Shown piece after piece: positions 8,122 through 16,955 of a DNA stretch of 64,000 nucleotides. Both the position numbers and the translations under genes were made by a program. The DNA is from Clostridia bacterium (lineage in GTDB: Bacteria; Bacillota; Clostridia; Oscillospirales; CAG-272), in the NCBI GenBank assembly GCA_017455905.1, contig JAFTLQ010000006.1, positions 1 through 64,000 of the forward strand, given 5' to 3'. How positions within the stretch are numbered: position 1 is the first letter of the stretch; each line of letters begins with the position of its first letter. The notes under the pieces were generated by a model. That model was not told the DNA's origin. It saw nothing but the letters and a program-made list of their open reading frames with translations, and did not search any database.

Positions 8122-9726
8122 ATGAAAAAACTTGTATCGCTGGCCCTTATCCTGTGCCTGCTGTGCTGTGCGCTCGTCGGCTGCGGTGGCCGCATTCTGA
8201 CTGCGGAGGAGCTGATGGCCAATATCGCCGAGGATCCTCCCGCCGATCGTACCGACGTTGTTGCTATCTTTGAAACGTGGGATATGCCCTCCTTCTATTC
8301 GGGCACCTTCCGTCCGTACCTCGCGGCGTACGAAGGCCGTATGCAGACGCACGGTGTCACGCCGCTGATGCTGGCACGCATGGCCGCAACGGATTTCGTT
8401 GAGACGGAGTACGACGCGATCAACCTGTCGAACAGGCAAGAGGTGACGAGTGCGCTGCTTCGCTGCTACGAGCGGGCGGCCGAGACGCTGTGCCCTCCCT
8501 TGACGCAGGCAGAGGATCTGCGCGCGGCGATCGATACTGGGGGGCAGACGCATGACTATGCGTCGATGTACCTTGTCGCCTGGGGCTACCCGTCCTTCGT
8601 TACGCAGAAGCTGATGGCGGTTGAAACGCTGTTTGATATCTATTACTATAAAGACATGAAGACACCCGCCGAAATGGCGGCGGCCGTGGCCAACGCCTTC
8701 CTTGATACGGCGTATGGCGCGGTGTCGCTGACCGACCGCACGTCGGTGACCGACGCGTATCTGACCCTGTACGTCGATGCCATCGGCGACCGGTATTCCA
8801 AATACCGCGTTCCCGAGCTTGCCGAGCAGTACGAGGAGGATCGCAACGGCGAGTACGTCGGCATCGGCATTACCGTACAGCGCGACGAGCAGACCGACGA
8901 GCTGCACATCGTGGCACTCAATCCCGAGGGACCTGCCAAGGCAGCGGGTATAGAGGTCGGTGACCTGCTGTACGCCGTCGACGGCGTCCTGGTCAGCGAG
9001 CTTGGCTACAATGCCGCCATATCCGCCGTACGCGGCGAGGTAGGAACGACGGTGACGGTGACCGTCCTGCGTGACGGAGGAGCGTTGATCGATTGTACGA
9101 TCGAGCGCGTGTCGCTGGTGGATATCACCGTGACGTATTCGATCAAGGATGGCATCGGCTATATTCAGATCACCGAATTCAAGACCAATACCGCCGAGCA
9201 GTTCCGTGCCGCCATCGATGCGATGGAGCAGGCCGGCGTGCGCGGGGTCATTTACGACCTGCGCGACAATCCGGGCGGCGCGCTGTCCTCGGTGACCGAT
9301 GCGATCGGCTATCTTGTGCCGAAGGGCACGCGCATCGCCTCCTTCAGCACGTATATGGATCCCGTTGACAGCGAGACCGAGCATGCCTTCCGCGTGCCGT
9401 CAGTCGTGCTTTGTAATGAAAATACCGCCTCGGCGGGTGAGCTCTTTACCGCCGCGCTGCGCGATTTCAGCACCGATGCCTTTGATCTGCAGGACGCGAC
9501 GATCGTCGGTGTGCCGACGTACGGAAAGGGCGTTATGCAGTCGACCTTTACGATGTACGACGACTCCACCGTTACCGTGACGGTGGCGCAGTACAATCCT
9601 CCGTCGGGCGTTAACTACGACGGCGAGGGCATCGTGCCCGACGTCATCGTACAGCAGCAGGCCGAGGGCGACGCACAGCTTTCGCGTGCGTACGAGATCC
9701 TCAGAACCCAAATACCGAATGAATAA
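8122..9726 (+). CDS. S41-family C-terminal processing peptidase, lipoprotein
   Basis: This secreted, lipid-anchored serine protease has 534 aa. A signal peptide with lipobox (LVGC, Cys21) is followed by two helical repeats of about 100 residues each, a PDZ domain (GIGITVQRDE to GTTVTVTVLR) and the S41 catalytic core. The likely nucleophile is Ser437 in NTASAGELF and the Lys is about residue 469 in YGKGVMQS. YDLRDNPGG is the conserved oxyanion-region strand. CtpA/CtpB relatives trim envelope or sporulation signalling proteins; the substrate here is not known. Confidence 0.9.
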   Translation: MKKLVSLALILCLLCCALVGCGGRILTAEELMANIAEDPPADRTDVVAIFETWDMPSFYSGTFRPYLAAYEGRMQTHGVTPLMLARMAATDFVETEYDAINLSNRQEVTSALLRCYERAAETLCPPLTQAEDLRAAIDTGGQTHDYASMYLVAWGYPSFVTQKLMAVETLFDIYYYKDMKTPAEMAAAVANAFLDTAYGAVSLTDRTSVTDAYLTLYVDAIGDRYSKYRVPELAEQYEEDRNGEYVGIGITVQRDEQTDELHIVALNPEGPAKAAGIEVGDLLYAVDGVLVSELGYNAAISAVRGEVGTTVTVTVLRDGGALIDCTIERVSLVDITVTYSIKDGIGYIQITEFKTNTAEQFRAAIDAMEQAGVRGVIYDLRDNPGGALSSVTDAIGYLVPKGTRIASFSTYMDPVDSETEHAFRVPSVVLCNENTASAGELFTAALRDFSTDAFDLQDATIVGVPTYGKGVMQSTFTMYDDSTVTVTVAQYNPPSGVNYDGEGIVPDVIVQQQAEGDAQLSRAYEILRTQIPNE

Positions 9727-9761
9727 TTAAATAAAATATAGAAAGCGCATAGGAGAACATC

Positions 9762-10241
9762 ATGGCAGAACAGAAGATTTACACAGTGGAGGGCTTTCAG
9801 GCCCTGCAGGATGAGCTTGATTACCTGCAAAACGTCCGTGTAGAGGAAAACAAAAAGGAGATATCCACCGCGCGTGCCTTCGGCGACCTGTCGGAGAACA
9901 GCGAATACGACGAGGCAAAGGCCGAGCAGGGCAAGATCCACGCCCGCATCGCCGAGCTGCGCGAGATGATCGCCAACGCTAAGGTCATCGACGAGTCCGA
10001 GATCGACAAATCCCGTATCAGCGTCGGCTCCATCGTCAAGCTGTTCAACAAGACGAGAAACAAGGAATTTACCTATCACATCGTCGGCTCGTACGAGACC
10101 GATCCCCTCAACGGTAAGATCTCCGACTCCTCGCCCATCGGTATGGCGCTCATCGGAGCCAAGGAAGGGGACGAGATCACGGTGCTCGGTGCCAAGGAGC
10201 AGCAGCTGGTGATCCTCAACGTCCGCCGCGCGAAGGAATGA
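9762..10241 (+). CDS. greA: Transcription elongation factor GreA
   Basis: GreA rescues backtracked RNA polymerase by stimulating transcript cleavage. The 159-aa protein has an N-terminal coiled coil with the acidic-tip region GDLSENSEYDEAK and a C-terminal FKBP-like domain containing SPIGMALIG and GDEITV. It precedes lysS with a 17-nt gap, a frequent Firmicutes arrangement. Confidence 0.96.
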   Translation: MAEQKIYTVEGFQALQDELDYLQNVRVEENKKEISTARAFGDLSENSEYDEAKAEQGKIHARIAELREMIANAKVIDESEIDKSRISVGSIVKLFNKTRNKEFTYHIVGSYETDPLNGKISDSSPIGMALIGAKEGDEITVLGAKEQQLVILNVRRAKE

Positions 10242-10258
10242 CATAAAGGGGAATACAC

Positions 10259-11773
10259 ATGAACGAAATGAACGAAACCGTCCGTCCCGGCAGCACCACC
10301 AATGAGCTGCAGGTGCGCAGAGATAAGCTGGCCGCTCTCGTAGCGGCGGGCTGTGACCCGTACACGCTGACCAAGTTCGACGTCAGCACGACGAGCGTTG
10401 CCATCCTGTCGGATTTTGCCGAGAGGGAGGAGGCGCTTGCCGCCTCGGGCGACACCATGACCGTGCGTATTGCCGGCCGTATGATCAGCCGCCGCGTCAT
10501 GGGAAAGGCGTCCTTTGCCCATATCGATGACGGCGAGGGCCGCATCCAGCTGTACGTATCCCGCGATTCCCTCGGCGAGGAGGCCTACGCAGGCTTCAAA
10601 AAGTGGGACGTCGGCGACATCCTCGGTATCGAGGGCTTCGCCTTCCGTACCCGTACGGGCGAGATATCGGTGCACGCGACCTCGGCGACGCTTCTGTCGA
10701 AGTCGCTGCTTCCTCTGCCTGAAAAGTTCCATGGTCTGACCAATCTGGAGCAGAGATACCGTCAGCGGTACGTCGACCTCATCGTCAATCCCGAGGTCAA
10801 GGACACCTTTGTCAAGCGCTCCAAGATCCTCACCCTTATCCGTCGCTACCTTGACGGCAAGGGCTTCCTGGAGGTCGATACACCCATCCTCGTTCCGCTG
10901 GAGATCGGTGCCTCGGCCCGTCCCTTCGTGACGCATCACAACACGCTGGATATGGATATGTATCTGCGTATCGAAACGGAGCTGTATCTCAAGCGCCTCA
11001 TCGTCGGCGGCATGAACCGCGTCTATGAGGTCGGCCGTATTTTCCGTAACGAGGGTATGGATACCAAGCACAACCCCGAATTCACCACCATCGAGCTGTA
11101 TCAGGCGTACACCGATTACTACGGCATGATGGATCTGGTCGAGGATCTTTATAAGATGCTCGCCCGCGAGGTGTGCGGCGATACCAAGATCACTTACCAG
11201 GGACAAGAGATCGATCTCGGTCACTGGGAACGCATGACGATGGCCGAAGCCGTCAAGAAATATGCAGGAGTTGACTACTATTCTTGGCAAAATGACGAGG
11301 AAGCCAGACAGTGTGCCAAGGAAAAGCACGTGGAGGTTCCCGCCGATGCTACGTGCGGCACCGTGCTTGTCGAGCTGTTCGACGCCTACGTAGAGGATAA
11401 GCTCATCCAGCCGACCTTCATCTACGATTACCCCGTAGAGAACAGCCCTCTTGCCAAGCGCAAGCCCTCCGATCCTCGTTTTACCGAGCGCTTTGAGTAT
11501 TTCATCAATTGCACCGAATTCGGCAACGCCTTCTCCGAGCTCAACGATCCCATCGACCAAAAGGCTCGCTTCGAGGCCCAGGTGGAGAAGAAGCGCGCCG
11601 AGGAGCCGAACTGCCGCGCCGAGGTCGACTACGACTTCGTCACCGCGCTGGAATACGGCATGCCCCCCACAGGCGGCCTTGGCTTCGGCGTCGACCGTAT
11701 GGTCATGCTGCTGACCGATTCCGCCTCCATCCGCGACGTGCTTCTGTTCCCGACAATGAAGCCGCAGGAGTAA
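10259..11773 (+). CDS. lysS: Lysyl-tRNA synthetase, class II
   Basis: It charges tRNA-Lys. The 504-aa protein has an N-terminal OB-fold anticodon-binding domain (about residues 60-150) and a class II core with motif 1 (FLEVDTPIL), motif 2 (RIFRNEGMDTKHNPEFT) and motif 3 (GLGFGVDRMVML). Length and motif order are normal. It is co-transcribed with greA and closed by a strong terminator. Confidence 0.97.
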   Translation: MNEMNETVRPGSTTNELQVRRDKLAALVAAGCDPYTLTKFDVSTTSVAILSDFAEREEALAASGDTMTVRIAGRMISRRVMGKASFAHIDDGEGRIQLYVSRDSLGEEAYAGFKKWDVGDILGIEGFAFRTRTGEISVHATSATLLSKSLLPLPEKFHGLTNLEQRYRQRYVDLIVNPEVKDTFVKRSKILTLIRRYLDGKGFLEVDTPILVPLEIGASARPFVTHHNTLDMDMYLRIETELYLKRLIVGGMNRVYEVGRIFRNEGMDTKHNPEFTTIELYQAYTDYYGMMDLVEDLYKMLAREVCGDTKITYQGQEIDLGHWERMTMAEAVKKYAGVDYYSWQNDEEARQCAKEKHVEVPADATCGTVLVELFDAYVEDKLIQPTFIYDYPVENSPLAKRKPSDPRFTERFEYFINCTEFGNAFSELNDPIDQKARFEAQVEKKRAEEPNCRAEVDYDFVTALEYGMPPTGGLGFGVDRMVMLLTDSASIRDVLLFPTMKPQE

Positions 11774-11780
11774 ATATGAC

Positions 11781-11819
11781 AAAACGACCCAAGATGTCTT
11801 TGCTATCTTGGGTCGTTTC
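11781..11819 (+). terminator. greA-lysS operon terminator
   Basis: AAACGACCCAAGAT and ATCTTGGGTCGTTT form a 14-bp perfect stem with a 9-nt loop and T-run, directly after lysS. Confidence 0.92.
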
Positions 11820-11888
11820 ATTAACGCAGATCCAAACGTAAGCCGGATGGTGTAAAAACAGAAAACAGGTAAGGATTGGTGTTTTGAA

Positions 11889-12797
11889 ATGAAAAAAGTG
11901 CTTGTTACCGGTGGAACGGTTTTTGTCAGTCGATATATAGCGGAGTATTATGTTCGCAAAAGCTATGATGTTTATGTATTGAATAGAAACACCAGAGCAC
12001 AGAGTGAAGGGGTTACTCTAATAGAAGCTGATAGAAAAAACTTAGGTGATGTTCTAAGGGATCATCACTTCGATGTGGTTTTCGATGTTACTGCATACAA
12101 CGCGAATGACGTAGACGCTTTACTGGATGGGTTGGGAAGCTTCGATGATTATATATTGATCAGCTCAAGCGCGGTATATCCGGAATCCTGTGTACAACCG
12201 TTTGACGAACATACACCGGTTGGCGAAAATAAGATATGGGGCAAATACGGAGTGGGTAAAATCGAAGCGGAGCACACTTTACAGGCACGAGTTCCGGGTG
12301 CCTATATTCTCCGTCCTCCATACGTATACGGACCGATGAATAACGTTTACCGTGAGGCATTTGTTTTTGACTGTGCTATGCAGGAGCGTAAGTTTTATAT
12401 ACCGAGAGACGGAGAATTGAAGCTTCAGTTCTTTCATATTAAGGACCTTTGCCGATTTATGGATGTTTTGTTGGAAAAGCATCCGGAGAAAAAGATTTTC
12501 AACGTTGGAAACGAGGAAACGATTACCGTAAAGGAATGGGTGCAGACCTGTTATCAGATCGTGGGAAAACCGCTCGAGCTTGTTCCCGTGCATCAAGACA
12601 TAGAACAGCGGAATTATTTTTGTTTTTATGACTATGAGTATTATTTAGATGTAGGCGCGCAAAAACAGCTTATGTCGACGACCGAGCAACTGGAAGCCGG
12701 CTTGCGAGAGGCGTTTGCATGGTATCTCGGCCATTCGGATGCGGTAAACAAAAAGCCGCTTATTCGTTATATAGATACCCATTTAGCCATAGAATAA
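11889..12797 (+). CDS. NAD(P)-dependent epimerase/dehydratase-like protein (extended SDR)
   Basis: This 302-aa extended short-chain dehydrogenase starts with a Rossmann nucleotide site (VTGGTVFVSRY). It has ISSSAVYPE (catalytic Ser region), KYGVGKIEAE in place of the usual YxxxK (Tyr and Lys both present), and RPPYVYGP. This points to a sugar-nucleotide or similar NAD(P) enzyme; the substrate is not identifiable. It is clearly less GC-rich than its neighbours and is flanked by terminators, so it may have been acquired. The ribosome site AAGGA is about 12 nt from ATG, rather far. Confidence 0.75.
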   Translation: MKKVLVTGGTVFVSRYIAEYYVRKSYDVYVLNRNTRAQSEGVTLIEADRKNLGDVLRDHHFDVVFDVTAYNANDVDALLDGLGSFDDYILISSSAVYPESCVQPFDEHTPVGENKIWGKYGVGKIEAEHTLQARVPGAYILRPPYVYGPMNNVYREAFVFDCAMQERKFYIPRDGELKLQFFHIKDLCRFMDVLLEKHPEKKIFNVGNEETITVKEWVQTCYQIVGKPLELVPVHQDIEQRNYFCFYDYEYYLDVGAQKQLMSTTEQLEAGLREAFAWYLGHSDAVNKKPLIRYIDTHLAIE

Positions 12798-12815
12798 GAG
12801 TTTCAATGTACCTTC

Positions 12816-12855
12816 AAAGCACCCCCGACGGTCCTTGCCGTCGGGGGTGCTTTTT
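12816..12855 (+). terminator. Strong terminator after the SDR gene
   Basis: AAAGCACCCCCGACGG and CCGTCGGGGGTGCTTT form a 16-bp GC-rich stem, a 5-8-nt loop and TTTTT. Confidence 0.93.
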
Positions 12856-13062
12856 GCAATCCATATTAGTTTCGTAAGTTTTGTTGACTAAAAAATTTAT
12901 GAGCCTCTTTTTTGCATCAAACAACTTGTCACAATCATGGCACAAAGTTGGCGGCGGGTGGCCGCGACGGCCGCGACGGCCGCGGGAGCACCCGTCCGTC
13001 TACGGTACGTGTATGATAGTGTATGCTCGCTGTTCACTTTTGTAAATATTCAATGAATCGTA
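12856..13062. other. Intergenic region with GC-rich triplicated motif
   Basis: No gene is visible. It contains the left 24-nt direct repeat (12947-12970) and three overlapping copies of GGCCGCG(AC) at about 12959-12985, a sharp GC spike between AT-rich flanks. Confidence 0.5.
12947..12970 (+). repeat. Left 24-nt direct repeat flanking the BlaI/M56 module
   Basis: It begins GTTGGCGGCGGG and ends GCGACGG; it matches 15641-15664 at 23 of 24 positions. The pair brackets a 2.67-kb low-GC segment, so it may be an insertion scar or a recombination site. Confidence 0.7.
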
Positions 13063-13114
13063 TTGACATAACAGTCTACATGTGGTAGACTATATACGTC
13101 TACAAGCATTAGAC
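13063..13114 (+). promoter_or_regulatory. BlaI-type autoregulated promoter with two operators
   Basis: TTGACA (13063-13068), a 17-nt spacer and TAGACT (13086-13091). Two 17-nt dyads overlap and follow it: GTCTACATGTGGTAGAC (13074-13090) and GTCTACAAGCATTAGAC (13098-13114). Their centres are 24 bp apart. The half-site core TACA/TGTA-like resembles known BlaI/MecI operators, so the first gene product probably represses its own operon. Confidence 0.85.
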
Positions 13115-13126
13115 GGAGGATTTTTT

Positions 13127-13489
13127 ATGAATGAAGTTAGACTTGGTGTTATAGAATCGAGATTTGCTGATATCGTTTGGGAGAAGGCGCCGCTTACAAC
13201 CGCAGAGCTTATTAGGCTTTGCGAGGCAGAGTTCGATTGGAAGCGCACCACTACATATACCGTATTAAAAAGGCTTTCCGAACGCGGAATTTTCAAGAAC
13301 GATAACGGAACTGTTACGGTTTTGATTTCAAAAGACGAGTTTTATTCTATGCAAAGCGAAAAGGTTGTCAAAGAAAGCTTTGGAGGTTCGCTCCCTGCGT
13401 TCATAGCTGCATTTACTTCAAGGCAAAACTTGAGTGATGACGAGATTGCAGAAATCAGAGCCATCATTGAAAACATGAAAAGGAGTTAA
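13127..13489 (+). CDS. BlaI/MecI/CopY-family repressor
   Basis: This is a 120-aa winged-helix repressor of the Penicillinase_R family: SRFADIVWEKAPLTTAELIRL and TTTYTVLKRLSERG (recognition helix region), with a C-terminal dimerisation helix. ATG 13127 follows GGAGG; an upstream in-frame start lies inside the operator and is rejected. It is followed 2 nt later by an M56 membrane protease, so the pair should act as BlaR1-BlaI-type signal-induced derepression. Confidence 0.9.
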   Translation: MNEVRLGVIESRFADIVWEKAPLTTAELIRLCEAEFDWKRTTTYTVLKRLSERGIFKNDNGTVTVLISKDEFYSMQSEKVVKESFGGSLPAFIAAFTSRQNLSDDEIAEIRAIIENMKRS

Positions 13490-13491
13490 CG

Positions 13492-15432
13492 ATGGAAGAC
13501 TTATTCATACACGTATTGAATATAAGCATCGCTGCAAGCTTCCTCGTTTTAGCCATAATTCTTTATCGCTTATTCGCAAAAAAAACTCCAAAATGGGTTT
13601 CGGTTCTGCTTTGGGGACTTGTTGGATTAAGATTGCTTTTTCCTTTCAATATTGAAAGTGCTATGAGTCTTATTCCAAGCAAAAATACTATACCTACTAC
13701 GATTACTCACGACAGATATCCCGCGCTTGATACAGGATTCGGAAGTGTTGACGAAATAGTTAACCCTATTCTTTCCGGTTCAATGGAAGCACGTCCTGAA
13801 TACAGCTCGAATCCTATGCATACCTTGATAACAATTCTCGGTTGGATCTGGCTTGCTGTTATGTTCGGTATGCTTATCTATATGACGCTATCGTTTATTT
13901 ACCTGCGTATAAAAACAAGGGTTAAGGTAGAGCGCGAAGACAACGTATATCTTTGCGATTATGTAAAAACTCCGTTTATACTTGGAATAATCAGACCACG
14001 CATTTATTTGCCTTCGGATATATCCGATAAGGATTATTCGCTTGTTGTGGCGCACGAAAGGGCGCATATAAAAAGACTCGACCACATTTGGAAACCTCTC
14101 GGTTTCTTGCTTCTCTCGGTTTATTGGTTCAACCCGCTTTTATGGATCGCTTACATTCTTCTTTGCCGTGATATTGAGTCAGCATGTGACGAGAAGGTTA
14201 TATCAGATCTTGGCGATAACGAAAAAGCAGATTACTCCGAGGCGTTACTTTCTCTCGGCATAAAAAGCAGAGTTATCTCCGCTTGCCCTTTGGCTTTCGG
14301 AGAGGTGTCAGTTAAATCGAGAGTGTCGGCTATTTCAAAGTATAAAAAGCCCGCGACAATTGCTATCGTTATTTCACTTGCCGTGTGCACGATCTTTGCC
14401 GTGTGCTTCTTAACATACAAAAAGAACGATGCCGTAGCAATAAACACGGGAATTTGGTATGCCGGTAAGGTAATCGGTGCGACAGATACAAATGCTACCT
14501 GCGATGATGTACCGCTCTTTGCTTTTACCGAAAACGGTGACATTCTTGTTGAATCAAATAACCTTGCAGAGCTTTCTTACGTTAAGCTCGGTAAAATGAA
14601 TACCGCATACGTATCCAAAAGTGAATATGATGCGCTTTTTGAAGGTGTGACCTTCCGTGAAGGCTACGATGCGAAATATTTCGGCGACGTCATCAAAGCT
14701 GCTTGGAGAATTACTCCATCCGTTTATTCGGGTATCGATCATAAAGAGGTGTACCTGTTGCGTTCCGAAAAAGAGCTGTATATGGGGTATGTCGATGACG
14801 ATAAAATCGTGGCACTATACGAATTGAGATTCAACGAAACACTGCCAACCTATCTCTATACAAACCAATACACATCCCCTAATTTGATAGGTGCTTCGAT
14901 CATCCTTGATACACAAAATAAAAGCGGACGTATAGTATTTACAGAGTCAAATTATTCACCGACAGGGACATACGTGTACGAAAATTCCAAAGTGATTTTT
15001 ACAACCGATGATGCTTTTGCTCTTAGGCTTGTATTCCTGAGCGCAGGGGACACACTTATATTTTCAGAAAAAGATTCGGATATCAAGGGCTTTTCGGGAC
15101 TGTTCCCTGATGGAGTTTCTTTCCATGTTTACTATCAGATCTACACGGCATCCGGCGTTATAAAATGGTTCGATATCAACGGAGACGGAAAACAAGAATT
15201 CGTCTTTGCACACATAGGCAATAGCGGTGAATTACAGTATATCGTTCACGCGCAGGGGGTGACTCTTGCAAACAATACGATTCCTTTCACAAAATACGAT
15301 GATGCTCGGTTTGAGGAAAAGGATGGCGAGCTTTACCTTGTTTGCGAATATCGCGAGGGGGATTTCAACTCCTATCGCTATAAAGCAAGCTTTGACGGTG
15401 AAAATCTTGTATTCACACCGGAGGAATCATGA
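13492..15432 (+). CDS. BlaR1-like M56 family membrane metallopeptidase sensor
   Basis: This sensor-protease is expected to cleave the cognate BlaI-type repressor. The 646-aa protein has four N-terminal membrane segments, with the gluzincin motif HERAH at residues 188-192 and downstream ESACDEKV supplying the third zinc ligand. A further membrane helix lies near residue 290. The C-terminal roughly 330 residues are extracytoplasmic, but there is no penicillin-binding SxxK/SDN/KTG set. It ends with a calcium-site-like DINGDGKQEFV segment, so the signal is probably not a beta-lactam. Confidence 0.85.
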   Translation: MEDLFIHVLNISIAASFLVLAIILYRLFAKKTPKWVSVLLWGLVGLRLLFPFNIESAMSLIPSKNTIPTTITHDRYPALDTGFGSVDEIVNPILSGSMEARPEYSSNPMHTLITILGWIWLAVMFGMLIYMTLSFIYLRIKTRVKVEREDNVYLCDYVKTPFILGIIRPRIYLPSDISDKDYSLVVAHERAHIKRLDHIWKPLGFLLLSVYWFNPLLWIAYILLCRDIESACDEKVISDLGDNEKADYSEALLSLGIKSRVISACPLAFGEVSVKSRVSAISKYKKPATIAIVISLAVCTIFAVCFLTYKKNDAVAINTGIWYAGKVIGATDTNATCDDVPLFAFTENGDILVESNNLAELSYVKLGKMNTAYVSKSEYDALFEGVTFREGYDAKYFGDVIKAAWRITPSVYSGIDHKEVYLLRSEKELYMGYVDDDKIVALYELRFNETLPTYLYTNQYTSPNLIGASIILDTQNKSGRIVFTESNYSPTGTYVYENSKVIFTTDDAFALRLVFLSAGDTLIFSEKDSDIKGFSGLFPDGVSFHVYYQIYTASGVIKWFDINGDGKQEFVFAHIGNSGELQYIVHAQGVTLANNTIPFTKYDDARFEEKDGELYLVCEYREGDFNSYRYKASFDGENLVFTPEES

Positions 15433-15752
15433 ACGAAAAGCGATAAAGTGTTGTTCGCGATCACTCGGTTGTTGTCGCCTTACTCGTAGGGAGATAACCA
15501 AAGCCGTTAAAAAATTACCCAGTTTTACCGGTTCGGAGAAAACGAATGGGAAGTAAAATTACAGATCTTACGAAGAAATACGATTCATTCGGCACGGAAA
15601 TCGTAGCACGCGGCGGTGTTGATCTTACCCCTAACATAACGTTGGCGGTGGGTGGCCGCGACGGTCGGTGGGGGAGCGGTACGAAGGCATACCTATGCCG
15701 AAAGGGGCGGGGCGTGTCCCGCGTTTGTTTTCAGAAAAGATACACATGCGCC
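15433..15752. other. Intergenic region with right direct repeat
   Basis: No convincing gene. The start still looks low-GC like the sensor gene; composition turns GC-rich at the 24-nt repeat (15641-15664), which probably marks the boundary of the inserted segment. Confidence 0.5.
15641..15664 (+). repeat. Right 24-nt direct repeat flanking the BlaI/M56 module
   Basis: It differs from 12947-12970 at one position (T for C at position 9). Host-like GC content resumes immediately downstream. Confidence 0.7.
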
Positions 15753-15781
15753 TTGACGGCGGTGGAAAAAAGGGATATAAT
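15753..15781 (+). promoter_or_regulatory. Promoter of the 15820 membrane protein
   Basis: TTGACG, 17-nt spacer, TATAAT; the start codon is 39 nt downstream behind an AGGAGG site. Confidence 0.8.
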
Positions 15782-15819
15782 AGAGGCAACAGAAGAAAAC
15801 GCCGATAGGAGGCTGACCG

Positions 15820-16581
15820 ATGGACGAAAAAATACCGGATGCCGAGATCCGTCCGCACTCTTCCGTGTGGGAGAAGCTGGATAATTTTTGGTATCACTAT
15901 AAGTGGCACACGCTGATCACGCTGTTCTTGGTCGTTGTGGTGACCGTTTGCACGCTGCAGATGTGCAACAAGCAAAGCTACGACGTGTACGTCATGTATG
16001 CGGGGAACGTGTCTATCTCGCGTACCACCGATGACGGAACCGATCCGATGTATCCGACGATGCAGGAGGCGATCGGCCCCTTTGCTGAGGATCGCGACGG
16101 GGACGGCGAGGTGACGGTCTCGCTCAACACGCTCTATATCCTGTCCAACAAGGAGATCGAGGAGGAGAACCGCCGCCGCGAGGAGCTGAGTCAGACGACG
16201 GGCGTGGCATACGACGAGGTCAACGCCTCTTATATCAAGGATAACCTCGCCGTGTTCCAAAGCGACGTTCGGTACAGCGATTATTATATCTGCATTTTAT
16301 CGAAAACCATGTACGCGATATCGCGCACCTCGGCCGACGGAACACCTATCTATGCGTCCCTTGCCTCGTATGCCGAGGGGACCGATCTGGTGTTGTATGC
16401 CGATGACGCCATCCTGCTGTCGTCGACGCCGCTGTCGGAATGCGCCATCTTTGAGGATCTGCCGAAGGATACCGTCATTTGCTTGCGCGCACTCAGCGAG
16501 GTGTCAGCCGGCAAGGCAAGAAACCGCGAGGTGTACGCGGCTGCTGAGGCGACCTTCCGCCGCATGCTGGGCGTAGCGTGA
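15820..16581 (+). CDS. Single-pass membrane protein of unknown function
   Basis: I do not recognise a family with confidence. The 253-aa protein has a short cytoplasmic tail, one membrane helix at about residues 33-50, then an extracytoplasmic domain of about 200 residues rich in Asp/Thr/Ser that ends with an Ala/Arg-rich helix. A GDGDGEV segment (around residues 91-97) is acidic. It is monocistronic, with promoter and terminator. An envelope-associated role is all that can be said. Confidence 0.7.
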   Translation: MDEKIPDAEIRPHSSVWEKLDNFWYHYKWHTLITLFLVVVVTVCTLQMCNKQSYDVYVMYAGNVSISRTTDDGTDPMYPTMQEAIGPFAEDRDGDGEVTVSLNTLYILSNKEIEEENRRREELSQTTGVAYDEVNASYIKDNLAVFQSDVRYSDYYICILSKTMYAISRTSADGTPIYASLASYAEGTDLVLYADDAILLSSTPLSECAIFEDLPKDTVICLRALSEVSAGKARNREVYAAAEATFRRMLGVA

Positions 16582-16603
16582 TGGCCCTTCAGGCAAGGTA
16601 TAC

Positions 16604-16955
16604 GTGATGAGATTTCAAAAAAAGGGGCTGCTTCATTTAGGCATAACCGCAAACAAAAAGGTAGAGGCACTGTTAAATTCATGTGCCCCTACCCTGTTTT
16701 TTCAATTTTTATGGGATCAAGGTTGAAAACCTATGGTTTTCTCCTTTTTTATTTGTTTTTGTTTGCTATCGCCGTATCGTCGCTCACCGTACACTCGTAC
16801 GCCTCTCGCTCCTCAGCCGACGATTTCTGCTCTAAATCAAGCAGTCCCCAAAGGTGCTTCGCACTAAGAATTCAGCAAGTATACTTTTTCAGATACAAAA
16901 GCCTTGATTTCGCTGAATTCTTAATGACTCAGCCCCTTTTGCTTTATAAGGGCTT
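16604..16955. other. Intergenic element with nested inverted repeats
   Basis: About 350 nt without a convincing gene. AAAAGGGGCTG (16620-16630) and CAGCCCCTTTT (16930-16940) form an outer 11-bp inverted repeat, and TAAGAATTCAGC (16865-16876) with GCTGAATTCTTA (16912-16923) forms a second 12-bp dyad. A terminator lies inside the left part. It could be a decayed MITE or untranslated structured RNA. Confidence 0.45.
16660..16703 (+). terminator. Terminator after the 15820 gene
   Basis: GGTAGAGGCAC and GTGCCCCTACC pair over 10 of 11 positions with a 12-nt loop, followed by a six-T run. Confidence 0.75.

Noticed and set aside
10076-11821. 581-codon minus-strand frame over greA/lysS
   Set aside because: Both plus-strand genes have full family motifs and ribosome sites; the reverse frame has no recognisable domain.
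15546-15884. 112-codon plus-strand ORF spanning the right 24-nt repeat
   Set aside because: It overlaps the promoter and start of the 15820 gene in another frame and shows no family features.
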